This document shows, piece after piece, positions 43,681-56,201 of a DNA stretch of 64,000 nucleotides. Position 1 is the first letter of the stretch, and each line of letters starts with the position of its first letter. Position numbers and translations under genes: made by a program. Under the pieces are notes generated by a model that made no database searches, was not told the origin of the DNA, and saw nothing but the letters and a program-made list of their open reading frames with translations. Source of the stretch: Limonium bicolor (lineage: Eukaryota; Streptophyta; Magnoliopsida; Caryophyllales; Plumbaginaceae). The DNA is taken from positions 100,070,839 to 100,134,838 of the forward strand of contig CM041778.1 of the NCBI GenBank assembly GCA_023374045.1. The letters are read 5' to 3'.

Positions 43681-45131
43681 TGTAACACCCCAACTACGAA
43701 CTTAACAAATAACCGAAATCGCAGTGGAAATAAACAACCTAAACGATAACTAAACGGGTTGGTATTACACGCCGTTAGCCACCCACGTGGCTAACTACGT
43801 AGAATACATACAATTGTACCGGTCTGATGATCAGACTCCCGAGCATAGAACTAATAACCATAAATACGTCAACATATATCGAGTGTAAATATTTACAAAC
43901 CATCATTGTAAATCGTCACTGTAATTCAAACGACATCCAAAATATAACGCCGCAGGAGCACAGGCGCAACCCGGGCCCAACATCCAAAATATACCAAAAG
44001 TATTTCATAACCCCTAAGAATCTAGAGCCACTCCGCCTCCTCGATCCTCATCCTGCAAATAAATATGGAGCCCCCAAAGGGGGTCAGCAACCCTTGGCTG
44101 GTATGGTTAACGTGCAACTCATCGACTACCGGGATACACGCAACCAATTGTCATGATAACATGGCATTGATTTTTAACATACAACATATATAGCTTTGCA
44201 AGAAATATTGCATAGCACAACAACACATACATCACCGGAACATTTCACTTTAGAAAACGAACCCAGTTGGTTAGTCGACATTGTAATCCTAGAGGATGGT
44301 TTCACCCTCATATTAAGCTTGTTACATAAACTCGTTACTGTCCTGTTAGTCGAACGGGTAACTTAACATATAGGTATGACGGACATAGTGATCCGAACAC
44401 ACCGAACACATAATTTCCCCCTAGCCCAATTGGAAGTCAGGTAGGTAAGCTTTGGCTAAGCTTGTGGGTGGTTGAAATCCAAAAAGGAAAGCAACCTTAA
44501 CATAAGGAGAGAGCCGAATCTGATTCAGATGTCGACCCCCGTACATACACGCGTGACAGGAACGACCGGATTCCTCACTCCCCGGTTAACACTTGTTAGA
44601 AGTCCCATTGATGGAACTTAACACAATCAATCATAAATAAGTGTTTAAGTCCAGTTAGACATACAAGGGAAGTAAGATATATTTCAGTGACACATACCAC
44701 AACCAACTCATACATAGCCATGGTTAGAACGTTCCTTAAGTTGGAAACGTTATTACTGGATACCGTTCTCTTACGTTTACCTAATATTGGTTAACTAACA
44801 ATTAGTACGCATTCGAGGTTACCGGTATCGGTACGCACACATCACATTAACAACAATGACTGTAAGCTCATTTCATGACTTAATCTTATAAGGTCATAAA
44901 CACACAGAAAAACAAACAACACACAAGCCGGTGTAAACCGGTAGGCAACAGACTGCAAGAAAACCATACCTTGGTCCTTGCTGCGTACGAGTCCCGCCAA
45001 ACGTAGTTCCTAGACATGATTAATAATGTCGGTTAATTAACTTATTTAACTTCCGGTTTACTAAGCATCTTACATGATTATAAGACATGTTTTATGCTTA
45101 AACTTACCCTTGATTACCTTCACTATACCCC
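43681..45131 (-). mobile_element. LTR fragment of the element A family (A2)
   Basis: It starts TGTAACACCCCAACT, the inverted LTR end, and follows 21301-22730 closely. Shared landmarks are the palindromic G-box segment at 43774-43795, the CCCCCAAAGGGGG hairpin at 44071-44083 and the ACCATACCTTGGTCC stretch. It interrupts the copia gag and is itself cut off at 45131 by the LTR of element D. Confidence 0.85.
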
Positions 45132-48100
45132 TGTGGAGGGTGATTTTTCGGTATGAGGGGGGGTCTATCTAAATATGGTCTGACTAAAAGCCTAGATCCT
45201 AGAAATTGCCATTCTGTGGAGGGTGAAAACCTGTCACCTTGGCATCCCTCAAATACCTACTCTATCGTCCGTCTTTCCCAGAAAGCATAAGGGGAATGCT
45301 AGTGAGCACTACACCCGCTCTCAATGGGCCCCACACGGACTTATGCCTCTATAAGGCGGAATTGACTAGAGTCGCCACCTAGTTTGACCTAAAGAACTAG
45401 GAAGGAAAGGGAAAGAGGGTTCTAAGAACCGTTAATTGACTCTGAGATTATTGCCTATGGATAGGACTTATCTGGTCATGTCAGAGATTCTGTGTGGGTT
45501 CGCACTGGGTTACACCCTTAGAAGTGGCAACGACCACAACTTCGGATTGGTGCCCGAGGAAACCTCGGTCTCCAATTGTCGGGATTGTCTTCTTTCAAAA
45601 CCTTTTTAGAGAGATTCATTTAAAGTCAAAGGATAGGATTGAGTGGGGGCTGAGGAAGAGAGTGGATGAGGCGAGCTTTTCTGCCAAGCTAGCGCCAAGA
45701 AGAAGAATGGGTGAATTCGGATGAGAATTAGGAAAAGTCTGAGGTTGAGCGAATAGACAAGACTCAGTGTCTGATGGTTTGAAGTTTGTGGGAGCCAAAG
45801 AAGGTTTGAGTGTTTTGAGAGAGGTATGGAGAACACCTTAGTATGGGAAAAGGGTTTTTTATTTGGAGCGGGGTCGCACCCTGTGTGGGCTGCCTACGTA
45901 CTCAACTTCCTGTTGAGATCAGACCTTACGTAGTTCACGGACTTTTGGGATTATTGAGTTTTTTTGAAGTGATCGAGGGTTGGAAGTGCATGAGGTTGCT
46001 TGGAGATGAAATGACCGAGTGCAAAAGGGTATTTTTATTTGATGTGGGGTCGCACCCTGTGTGGGTTGCCTACGTACTCAACTCCCTGTTGAGATCAGAC
46101 CTTACGTAGTTCAGTGTTTGGGTTTTGGAAGTTTTGATGTTTGTGGAGTTTGAAGATATTTGAAGTGTTTGAGAGATTAGTCTGTGAGACATTCGAGTCT
46201 GTGAGACGTTTGGGCTGTTTATGTAGTGGAAGGTATGGGATATCAAAGTCTGTGAGACGCTCGGGTCTGTGAGACATTTGAATCTTAATATGGTGGAGAG
46301 TTTGAGATGTTCGAGTCTGTGAGGCGCTCGGGCCTGTGAGACTTTGGAAGTTTGAATGAAGTTGGAATTTGTAAGAGGATTTGATCTGATGATTTGGGTA
46401 TGAAGTGATTTGGAGTTTCGAAGATTATTTGAGTGTGTGAGGCAATTGGTATTTGAATAGAGATCCCGAGTTTTTTTTAAATTTGAGGTTTGAAAGCGAT
46501 TGAGGAAAATCATTTCATTGTAAAAGGGCAGATAATCCCGAGGGATTACCCTATGTACCCCTCGAACGCGACACTTAATTAATGATAAGTGCCGAGGCTC
46601 GAAAGATGGGGCAATGAATTTATGTCGAAAAATAGGGTTCAGAGAGAAACACCATGAAGGAGATGTTCTCGGTCGAACCCTAATAACGTCTCTAACTCCC
46701 GAGTTTTAAAACATTAAAAATCAAAACATTGAAATCGAGTGGAAGGGAGCTAGACGATTCTAAAATCCCGGCTGCAACTAGGAAGGTCGTTACTTCCCTA
46801 GCACCCCGCCTTGTAAAAATCTAGGCTGCAATTAGGGGAGGTTTGTCACCCTAATGCCCCGCCTAAAGAGATCCAGACTGCGACAAGAGAGGTTATGACC
46901 CCAGTGCCCCGCCTCGGATTTTTATTTTGGGAAGGGAGACAAGCGATGTTCTAACCGTGGAGGAAATGTTTTGAAGGGGTTAGACATTTCTTGCTCCCCG
47001 AAAACGGTTTATTTTGGAGTTTGAAAACTGAGTTAGAAAATCTTTGAAGTTGTTCGGAATTCTCTATGAAGAAACACTGATTTTGAGAAATGTTTGGGAG
47101 AAAACTTTCTGTATATGTGAAGAACTTTCTGCAATAGAGAAGAGTTTTCTGTGATGTGAGAAGAGTTTTTCCTTTAAAATTCCACAAAATGGTTTCTTTT
47201 AAAACTTGATGAAATTTGAATAAATTGATGGTTTGAAATTCTTTTTGTTTTTTTGGATTTTGAAAAGAATTTATAAGTGAGTGTGGATTGGATGAAATGT
47301 ATTCGGGTTTGAATGGGATTGAGTTTGGACTGGATTGAATTGAATCGGGCCAAGTCAAAGTTGGGTCAAGGTCAACGCTTTGGGTCAAGGTCAACGTTTT
47401 GGGTTAAAGTCAACATTTGGCTGGTCAAATTTGGACTTGGTCAAAGTCAAAGTTTGGGTTAGTCAAAGTTTGGGTCAAGGTCAAATCGGTTTGACTTTTG
47501 TGGGCTTGGGCCGATTGTGGGCATATTGGGCTGGTTGAGGGCTTGTTCGGATTTGGGCTTGGATTGGGCTGAAATGGGTTTGGGTCAGTCATGTGGTTGA
47601 GGATCATATTTTATTTTGGGCTTGATTTGGTTTTGGGCCAAATTGGCCCAAGGGTTTGATTTTGGATTGAGAAAATTGGGCCTTGTTTGAGATTGGGAAG
47701 ATTGGGCCTTGTTTGGGCTGAATTGGCCTTGTTTGGGCTTTGGGCCGAGGTCAGTATTAGGTTGGATCAAAGTCGGGCCTGCTCAAAGTCGGGCTTAAAA
47801 GGGCCTTGGAATTTGGACTGAAACCTAGGAACTTTAGACCAGATGGGCTTCGAGCTTTATTTGAGATTGGGCCTTTGGACTTGGGTCAGCTTTTTTTTTT
47901 TTTGGAATGGGAAGTAGGTTGGTTTAGAATAGAAATTTGGTCGATTTGGAATTGAAGTGGGGTTGGACTGATTTTTGGGCTGGTTTTTGAATTGGGTTTT
48001 CGAATTAAGCCTTGGGTTTGAATGTGTATTGATTTTGGGTTGTTTCATAATGGGATGAATTTGGAACAGGCCCGAGGTGGTTATTGGGCTAAAATTGGTT

Positions 48101-48903
48101 ATTGGGCCGATTGGGGTTGGGCTTATTGGGGGCTTGGACTTAGGCTTATTGTTGGGCTTCGAATTTGGGCCTTGTTGGGCTTCGAATTTGGGCTCTGAAA
48201 TCAGATTTCTAAGATGGGCTGATTGAAGAATTACTAAGCTTAAATCATGTCTGAGTGAAAATTATTGGGATTTACAAGTGAATTAGATTTTTGTTGATTG
48301 TATATTTTATTCTGAAATTAGAGGATGATTTGGGAAATTTTAAGGAAAACGGGTATTCCCCACATGGACCGTGTCTAGGACCCGTATGCATTGAGGATGC
48401 CCAAACCTAGAGCTTTTCTAAAAAAAGGGCGACCTATGGGCTAACTAGAGCTTCCTAGGTATTGGGCCTCTATATTGGACTAGGTCCAACAATTGCCAAG
48501 CTAATCTATAGCATGAGCATATAAGACAGATAATCCTAGTCAGATTCAGTTAAAAGAATAAAGCAACATATGAAGTTAGGAAAATCATTCCAACTTATTT
48601 TATCTTTTCTCTGTTGAGAATTAGACGTGGCCATACAAAGACAAAATATTAGCATACCCGTAACAGGAGTTCCCATCACAATTTTTTTATTAACGGTGTA
48701 TCGCAGGAAAGTGGATGTAACCCATATCTCAAATTTTTTAATTAGAGCCTTATTTTTTCGAGGTATTGAGACTCACCCACTCATCAGTAAGCGTGATATT
48801 TGCGGTATACATGCACTAATAGCAGCAACATCTAAGTACAGAACACAAAGACCCAATACAAGTATGGGCATAAAGGTATCAAAACCGCATGACAGAGACA
48901 CAT
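45132..48903 (-). repeat. 3' LTR of element D (left copy); minimum extent
   Basis: Homology to 60371-64000 runs at least to 48903, which pairs with the window end, so the LTR is longer. Clearly paired blocks are 45132-45650 with 60371-60880, 46515-47300 with 61400-62190, and 47425-48903 with 62475-64000. The blocks between do not match. The stretch 47400-48190 is rich in degenerate TTGGGCTTGG-like repeats. About 48 bases at 48604-48651 are absent from the right copy. Confidence 0.88.
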
Positions 48904-51340
48904 CACTGACATAGTATTTCATCACGATATTTTATCGGAAACTACAGCTATCTCGGTTTAGGAGTTGGTATCGATTTTTGGCAGACAAGAGTTATGTGCA
49001 GATTCAGCTAAGTATCCATAACAACACAACGTTGTAGCAACTGTAAGCATAATCGATCCCCAGCAAACGTGCGTTTTCAAACAATTTTCAGGCAAGATTA
49101 ACAACTTGTTTGGTTCATGAGTAAATGCCGCAATGAGAACCGTGATGAGTCCTGTAAATATTTACCATGGAGATTCCTCCAGAACCCCTTACCAAGGCGG
49201 CGAACGCTATTTTAGCACACAACACCAGATACGAAGACATTGATTTCGTCTAAAAGCATGGCCTAGATGACGCTAGAAGAAGATTCGCAAACTCGGTCCA
49301 CTTCTGGGATGCAAGATCCGCTCCAAACCAGGACAATGATTGACACCTCAGCCCAAAATAACATAGAAGATGAATTAGAATCTCATGTGTTCAATCTTAA
49401 ACTTTAGTTCAAAAAGCCACGGTGACCAAAAACAAATTGACAGAAACGAATTAGCAGGTGCTCAAGCTTAAACTCAAAAACCAAGTTGACAGAGCCGAAT
49501 CGAAGGACCGTTGCACAAATTAACCTCAATTTATCAACGCAGAGCGGTGGTTATCCCACACTGTTCGGGACAGCATATCCAACTTAAAACCCAATCAATG
49601 AATCCAGTAAGAGGCGCAGAATGTAAATCGGAATATCAATCAACTCACATGCAGAACCAAAATAGGTATCACAATGCAAGGAACTCAACGAACAGAACGG
49701 TAGAAGAGTGCAAGCTGCAGGATAACATCTATTCCCACTTCGCCAGTTGGGTTTGCGAAATTACCGTTTGTAAGGAGGTTGAAGAATATAGAGTTCGTAT
49801 TTCCTTTCTCGCCAGTTAGAAAATTACCGTCAATGAAGAAATGAAACAGGCGCAGAGCTTGACTCTTTGGTCGCCAGTTAGGTTGTGAAAATTACCGCCG
49901 GTGAAGGGGTTTGTACCCCAGGGAGTTGCAAGATTATCGTCGTGTTGAAGATAACGAAAAAGCAAGGCGCAGGTACGTTCCTTGTGCCAGGTAGGTTGCA
50001 GTTACACCGTCAATGTAGAGAATGAAGGAGGTGCAGAGCAACATATTCGTGGATGAAGGAGGTGTGGTGATGCATGCTCTCTGGGGTTTTTGTGTTCGAC
50101 AGGGAAATCGTAGGCGATTGATGAAGAAGGATGAACACCAGGATGGAGCATGGAGGCGGCTACTGTTGCTGGTTTATTTTTAAGATGGAAACGATGATCG
50201 AGCGAAGGAGATAAGAGGAGGAGAGGGCGCGGGTGTTGCTGGGTTTTCTTCCTCGGTTCGATCGGGAAATATGGAGGCGATAGATAGCAGACAACTGCTC
50301 TGTTGAGGAATTTTTTGGACGAAAGAAAGAAAACTCAGGAATGGTGTTCCTCGGGGTTTGATTTCTTCGGACTCAAGAGTGTGCAGGAGTTGTTCTGGCG
50401 TGAGTTGGGAAGAAGAAAGGAAAACAGGAGATGACTCAAGAGAATGATCGGGGAAGAAGATGAATGCTCGAGATGGCTGGCTCTCGTGGTTGCGGCTCCT
50501 CAAGTCCGAAGATATTTAGGGTTTGTTTGATTGATTTTTATAGAGAAGAGATTAGGGTTTACTGATTTTCTGGGTCGGGTTCTCACCCAGGTCAACATGT
50601 TTGGGTCGGGTTTGACTTTGGGTCAACTTTGGAAGCTTTGGGCGAGATAAAAAAAATGAATGATTTTGCTCTTAAGTATCGAACCCAGGTCTCCATACTT
50701 CTCCACACCAATACTTACCGGTTATGCTAGGACAAAACTCAACATGTTACTGCAACAAATAAATCTAAAGCTTCCTCTAAGCTAAAGGAATTAAACCGCC
50801 CTCAACCTATTGCAAGTTTCGAACCCAGGATCTGTACCGGTTAGGCTATGTCAAAATTCGATACATACATGAGAGAAAATATACAAGAGCCCTAGTCCAG
50901 ATTGGATAACTCCTCTAAAAATGCTACTATTTTAAAAGAAATATACAATAAAAAGAGAAGACTAATCTAATGACATGAAATTATGGAATGCAATAAAAAA
51001 TAAGATAAGTAAAAAAAAAACAAAATGAATGGGTTTAAAACCGGATTATTGTTTGAAAATTCATTTTTTGGAAAATCGTGTTTTTATGAAATGCTTTGAA
51101 AAAGGTTATAAAATGACGGTTTCGTTATGGCACGCACGCTAATTTGTTTTGAAAAAGAAAGGCGACGACCCCTCTTATTATTTCGAAATTTGCTTTATGG
51201 GGTGAGAATTTTTGGTGTCTATAGATGGCTCCCCTTGATTCAATTCTGCAAACCATTGCAGGATTGGATCAAGGTTGACGGGACGCCAAAAATTCTCACA
51301 ATGGTTTAGTGGTGCATAGGGATGCGACCGTGAGTGTATG
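48904..51340. other. Element D, remainder of the left LTR and 3' untranslated region; boundary unresolved
   Basis: No gene seen. A degenerate repeat with CGCCAGTTAGG and AAATTACCGTC words recurs about four times at 49735-50040. At 51115-51240 the minus strand has AAGGGGAGCC then ATCTATAGACACC and CTCACCCCATAAAGC, which recurs inverted near 57871-57995. The inner LTR end must lie between 48903 and about 51230, but I could not place it. Confidence 0.5.
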
Positions 51341-51344
51341 AATG

Positions 51345-51670
51345 TGATTGAAAGTACGAGGACTTATGACGAGCATAGGATACTAACAATAGGGTTTATT
51401 TTGGTGCACGAGGACTTAGGAGTGCCTCAACTGGACCTCTTGATATCCAGCCCTAGGGCTTATGACGGGCCTAGAATGCGATTGAAAGTACGAGGACTTA
51501 GGAGTGCCTCAACTAGACCTCTTGATATCTAGCTATAGGACTTGTGACGAGCCTATAATACTAACAACCCGATTTGGTATAAGGTGCACGAGGGCTTAGG
51601 AGTGCCTCAACTGGACCTCTTGATATCCAGTCCTAGGGCTTAGGATGAGCCTAGAATGCGATTGAAAGTA
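51345..51670. repeat. Imperfect tandem repeats of about 90-130 bp next to the 49-bp array
   Basis: AGGAGTGCCTCAACT(G/A)GACC followed by TCTTGATATC(C/T)AG occurs three times, with related ACGAGGACTTA and ATGCGATTGAAAGTAC words. Unit length varies. The last copy runs straight into the 49-bp array. Confidence 0.75.
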
Positions 51671-53030
51671 CCACACTAGTAGCGCAATAGCTGTCTAGGG
51701 TGTAAAATGAAAAGTCGACCGCACTAGTAGCGCAATAGCTGTCTAGCAGGTGTAAAATGAAAGGCGACCGTACTAGTAGCGCAATAGCTGTCTAGCAGGT
51801 GTAAAATGAAAGGCGACCGTACTAGTAGCGCAATAGCTGTCCAGCAGGTGTAAAATGAAAGGCGACCGTACTAGTAGCGCAATAGCTGTCCAGCAGGTGT
51901 AAAATGAAAAGTCGACCGCACTAGTAGCGCAATAGCTGTCTAGCAGGGTGTAAAATGAAAGGCGACCGTACTAGTAGCGCAATAGCTGTCTAGTAGGTGT
52001 AAAATGAAAGGCGACCGTACTAGTAGCGCAATAGCTGTCTAGCAGGTGTAAAATGAAAGGCGACCGTACTAGTAGCGCAATAGCTGTCTAGCAGGTGTAA
52101 AATGAAAGGCGACCGTACTAGTAGCGCAATAGCTGTCCAGCAGGTGTAAAATGAAAGGCGACCGTACTAGTAGCGCAATAGCTGTCAGCAGGTGTAAAAT
52201 GAAAGGCGACCGTACTAGTAGCGCAATAGCTGTCTAGCAGGTGTAAAATGAAAGGCGACCGTACTAGTAGCGCAATAGCTGTCTAGCAGGTGTAAAATGA
52301 AAGGCGACCGTACTAGTAGCGCAATAGCTGTCAGCAGGTGTAAAATGAAAGGCGACCGTACTAGTAGCGCAATAGCTGTCTAGCAGGTGTAAAATGAAAG
52401 GCGACCGTACTAGTAGCGCAATAGCTGTCTAGCAGGTGTAAAATGAAAGGCGACCGTACTAGTAGCGCAATAGCTGTCTAGCAGGTGTAAAATGAAAGGC
52501 GACCGTACTAGTAGCGCAATAGCTGTCTAGCAGGTGTAAAATGAAAGGCGACCGTACTAGTAGCGCAATAGCTGTCTAGCAGGTGTAAAATGAAAGGCGA
52601 CCGTACTAGTAGCGCAATAGCTGTCTAGCAGGTGTAAAATGAAAGGCGACCGTACTAGTAGCGCAATAGCTGTCTAGCAGGTGTAAAACGAAAGGCGACC
52701 GTACTAGTAGCGCAATAGCTGTCTAGCAGGTGTAAAACGAAAGGCGACCGTACTAGTAGCGCAATAGCTGTCTAGCAGGTGTAAAACGAAAGGCGACCGT
52801 ACTAGTAGCGCAATAGCTGTCTAGCAGGTGTAAAATGAAAGGCGACCGTACTAGTAGCGCAATAGTTGTCTAGCAGGTGTAAAACGAAAGGCGACCGTAC
52901 TAGTAGCGCAATAGCTGTCTAGCAGGTGTAAAACGAAAGGCGACCGTACTAGTAGCGCAATAGCTGTCTAGCAGGTGTAAAACGAAAGGCGACCGTACTA
53001 GTAGCGCAATAGCTGTCTAGCAGGTGTAAA
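51671..53030. repeat. Tandem array of about 28 units of 49 bp
   Basis: Each unit contains GTACTAGTAGCGCAATAGCT and then GTCTAGCAGGTGTAAAATGAAAGGCGACC. Units follow head to tail without spacers. Variants are grouped: TGTCCAGC and TGTCAGC forms are interspersed, while AAAACGAAAGG forms cluster near 52680-52990, a sign of local unit duplication. It sits between gag and the 3' LTR of element D, where Ogre-type elements are known to grow tandem repeats. Confidence 0.95.
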
Positions 53031-56000
53031 GATGCGTCAGATAGTGAGCAAATTTTGTGGGTATATGCAGATGATATGTGATGTGAGGTGATTAACCAAT
53101 GTATTAATTGAATTAAACCCCCTTTTTGTGGATGTAGGTTTTTGCGTGAGCAGATGGCTCTATAGTAACGTCAAACTCTCGGGATGGCTCCGGTATGGCT
53201 CCGGCATGGCTTTAAGGATCTGAGATGGCTCCAGCATGCGTTGATGGCTCCAGTATGCATCGATGGCTCTGGTAGGCACTGATGGCTCCGGTGTGGCCAA
53301 CGGTCCGGGGTGGTTGGTGGATTTTAATATGACAGTGACCTTGAGAATGGTCGATAGTCTTGATGTGGTTGTTGAAGTTCGAGGTGACTGATCGGTCGGC
53401 TCCATATGATGGATTTGCTGTGGGTGAACTTTTTATCATACTGAATTGCCAAACATGGTTGGATGTCTTCGGTGTAGTTCTGATCATGGCTCCGGGATGG
53501 CTCCGTCATAATTCGTGACCCCATTGTGAGTAACGGCTCTAGGATGGTCGGTGGGTTTCGATTTGAGTGAAGATTATCGGGATGGTTGGTGGGTTTCGAC
53601 TTTGATTGGATTTTGAGTCGAATGGTGGGATTCGATTTGGATTGGATTTTGAGTCGAAGGTGGGTGATGATGTGATTAGTGGATTTTGATGTGGTTGATG
53701 TTTTTTGTGGTGATGAATGGCTTCGGTGTGGCTCCGGAATAGCTTCGATGTGACTCCGAGGGGAAGAAGGGGGAGTTTTTTTTCCTTTGAGGTGGTCGCA
53801 CCCTGGGCGGGCTGCCTACGTACTCAATTTTGTATTGAGATCAGACCATACGTAGTTCGAAACTGTGTAGGCAAGACCCCGGTGATGAAATGGCTCATGT
53901 GTAGTCTTGAGGTCTCTAAGACGGTCTCAATGTTTGAGGATGGCTCTCGCATGGCTCTAGTTTGGTTTTGGATATGGTGTTAATGAGGCCCGATGACGCT
54001 GGATGGCTCCGGGAAGATCGTCGTATGGCTCCGGATGACCTCGGTTTTGATTTCTTTTGACTTTGAGTTGAGCTTTGATAGCGGAAACTGAAGTCGACCT
54101 TCCACGAGACTAGGCATGGTTCCTACCAGTCGGATGTTGAAAATGAAGTGGTTATGATGCATGCAAGTGCTAACTACTAGAAGAAATGCAAAATGCATAT
54201 GCAGTTTTTTGAAGAGAAGGTATGATTCTATCTTTATTACTATAGGGTTTACGAATATAATACATCTTCGGTTCGGTCTTGAGTGATTGTTGAACTGGAA
54301 TGTGTGAATCACTTTCCTCTCATGGAGGGATGCGGGTTAATCTCTCGTGAGTATGGTCGTGTGTGCTAATGCCGTGATGATACTCTTGATGCTCAGAACA
54401 GTATTTTCCTTAGAATTCCTTAAGAGGTTCTGGACTTTCCGATCCTTACAAATTTCTCACCTGCAATGGGATAGGCTGTTTATGATTTGGTGCTTCGATC
54501 AAAGAGTCACTCGCACTCGAAAAAACCTTGTAAGGTAAGGTTGCGCTCATTCGCTCATGGTCCCTTTGGTATGACAGGACATGTTGACAACAAGTACGCA
54601 GCTTATGATTCATGTTTCAGATCCGATACTTTCAGTTAACGCTCATCAACTAACGAGTCAGAGGTCTTTTATTGGGTTATAACGGGGCTGAGGGGTATGA
54701 TGTATGCCACATGGGACTGAAGGATTTATTTGTGATTTGTGGAGCTTTTGTGCAATAGAGGATATGTTTCTCCTTTACCATGGGTGAAATGATTAAACAG
54801 ACGATCTTTGATAATCCTTGTTGGTTTTGGTGGGACATCATTGGTCCTTTTGCTTATTCTTCTCCTTCTTGTCTCTTCTGATGTTCGATTTGAACTTTCT
54901 TCTCATTTTGCTTTTGAAATTTGCATTTGGCTCATCAACTTTCTCAAGCGTTCTCTGCTTTGTATTTTGGCTTTCAGCTTTGGAGTTGCATTGACTTGTT
55001 GATATTTTCGAACATTTTTGGCGTTCTTTTTTGGTGTTTGGCTTTGGAGTTGCATCGACTCGTTGAGTTCTTTGAACATTCTTATTGTTGTTTTTGTGAA
55101 AGAGGGTGGGGAGAGACCATGGCTCCGGCTCCTTCGAGATCCTCTATTGCAAGGGTGAGTAAGTATATGTATGTGAGTTGGCATGTTGTGGAGTTCATAG
55201 AAAAAGGTTTATCGTGAAAGGCTCAGCGGGCTCACTAAGCGATTATGTACAAGGCAGACAAAGCTTTTTGGTTTTGTGGAGATTTTGTTCCTAAGTGCCT
55301 CGTCATTCTCATTAGTCAATGATTGTTTTCTTACTACTTCTCGGATCTTTGCATGAATCACAGTTTGTATCTCGTTTATCATCATAGATCTCGCTATGAA
55401 TTGTGCCTCTCCATGTGATGAAGGAATACACAAGTCGCTCATGGTTTTACCTCTATGGGCTCGCTCTATCTGCCCTCATCGCTCGGTGGATTGTCCAATA
55501 TCCTCATTCAAAATTCAAGGGAAAATACCGCTCTTCGCACACTACTCACTTGGTATGTGGTGCTGATTTTAATTAGACCCACTTGTTCATCGACGGGTCA
55601 AGAGTTTAGTGGTTCACGCACCCTGTTCAATCAATCTCTTAAGATTTTCGCCACAGATGTCGTTTCAATATGAGAGATGCGAGTGCAGCTATTTACAATG
55701 CAATCTATTGTGATAATATGGAATTACTATATGTACGATGCACGAAGTGATGCTGATGATGATGAAAATTGCTGAGTTTGATTTTTTTTTTTGATGCGAT
55801 GCATGAATGGTAAGATTACACCTAGTCTTGCTTGAGTCGATTTCAGTTGAGGATCCATGAAGTTCATCTCATCACCAATGACTCTTTAGGCGGTCAGTTG
55901 CTGAGTGGGTCCCGGAAGAAACGTGATCCCACATGTTTTAGCTGTGAATCGGACCCTGACCGATTAAGGAGTGGTAATTTCTATATTGCACCAGTCGACA

Positions 56001-56201
56001 TGATAAACTGTCTTGTTCTTCCTGTGATTCTGGACAGGTCGAATAGAAAAAAAGGGAGAGGGATGGGATGCAACCCTTCATACACTTTCATTACAGTCGT
56101 AAATAAAAATATGACTCAACTATTTTTTGCCACTATCGCCATGAATCAGCACATGGCCATGCTTAGGTCGGTGATGCTTCAGGAAAGTGCGACTTCGTGG
56201 C
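53031..56201. other. Element D interior between array and gag, no coding capacity seen
   Basis: This is where pol would be expected. I see no protease, RT or integrase motif on either strand. ATGGCTCCGG-like words recur many times at 53150-54060. A module with GTCGCACCCTG, CTGCCTACGTACTCAA and GATCAGACC at about 53793-53862 also occurs twice in the left LTR (45871-45942 and 46046-46115). Confidence 0.65.

Noticed and set aside
46951..47394. Long minus-strand open frames in the LTRs of element D, with counterparts at 61877-62245
   Set aside because: Low-complexity Phe/Asn/Ser-rich translations of AT-rich LTR sequence; the frame is not kept between the two LTR copies.
50690..50835. CGAACCCAGG words that resemble a tRNA B box, suggesting a tRNA gene or SINE
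   Set aside because: No cloverleaf or matching A box is visible, and the motif repeats nearby in degenerate form within element D.
51671..53030. Possible CRISPR-like array
   Set aside because: Units follow without unique spacers, and the setting is a plant retroelement; it is a plain tandem repeat.
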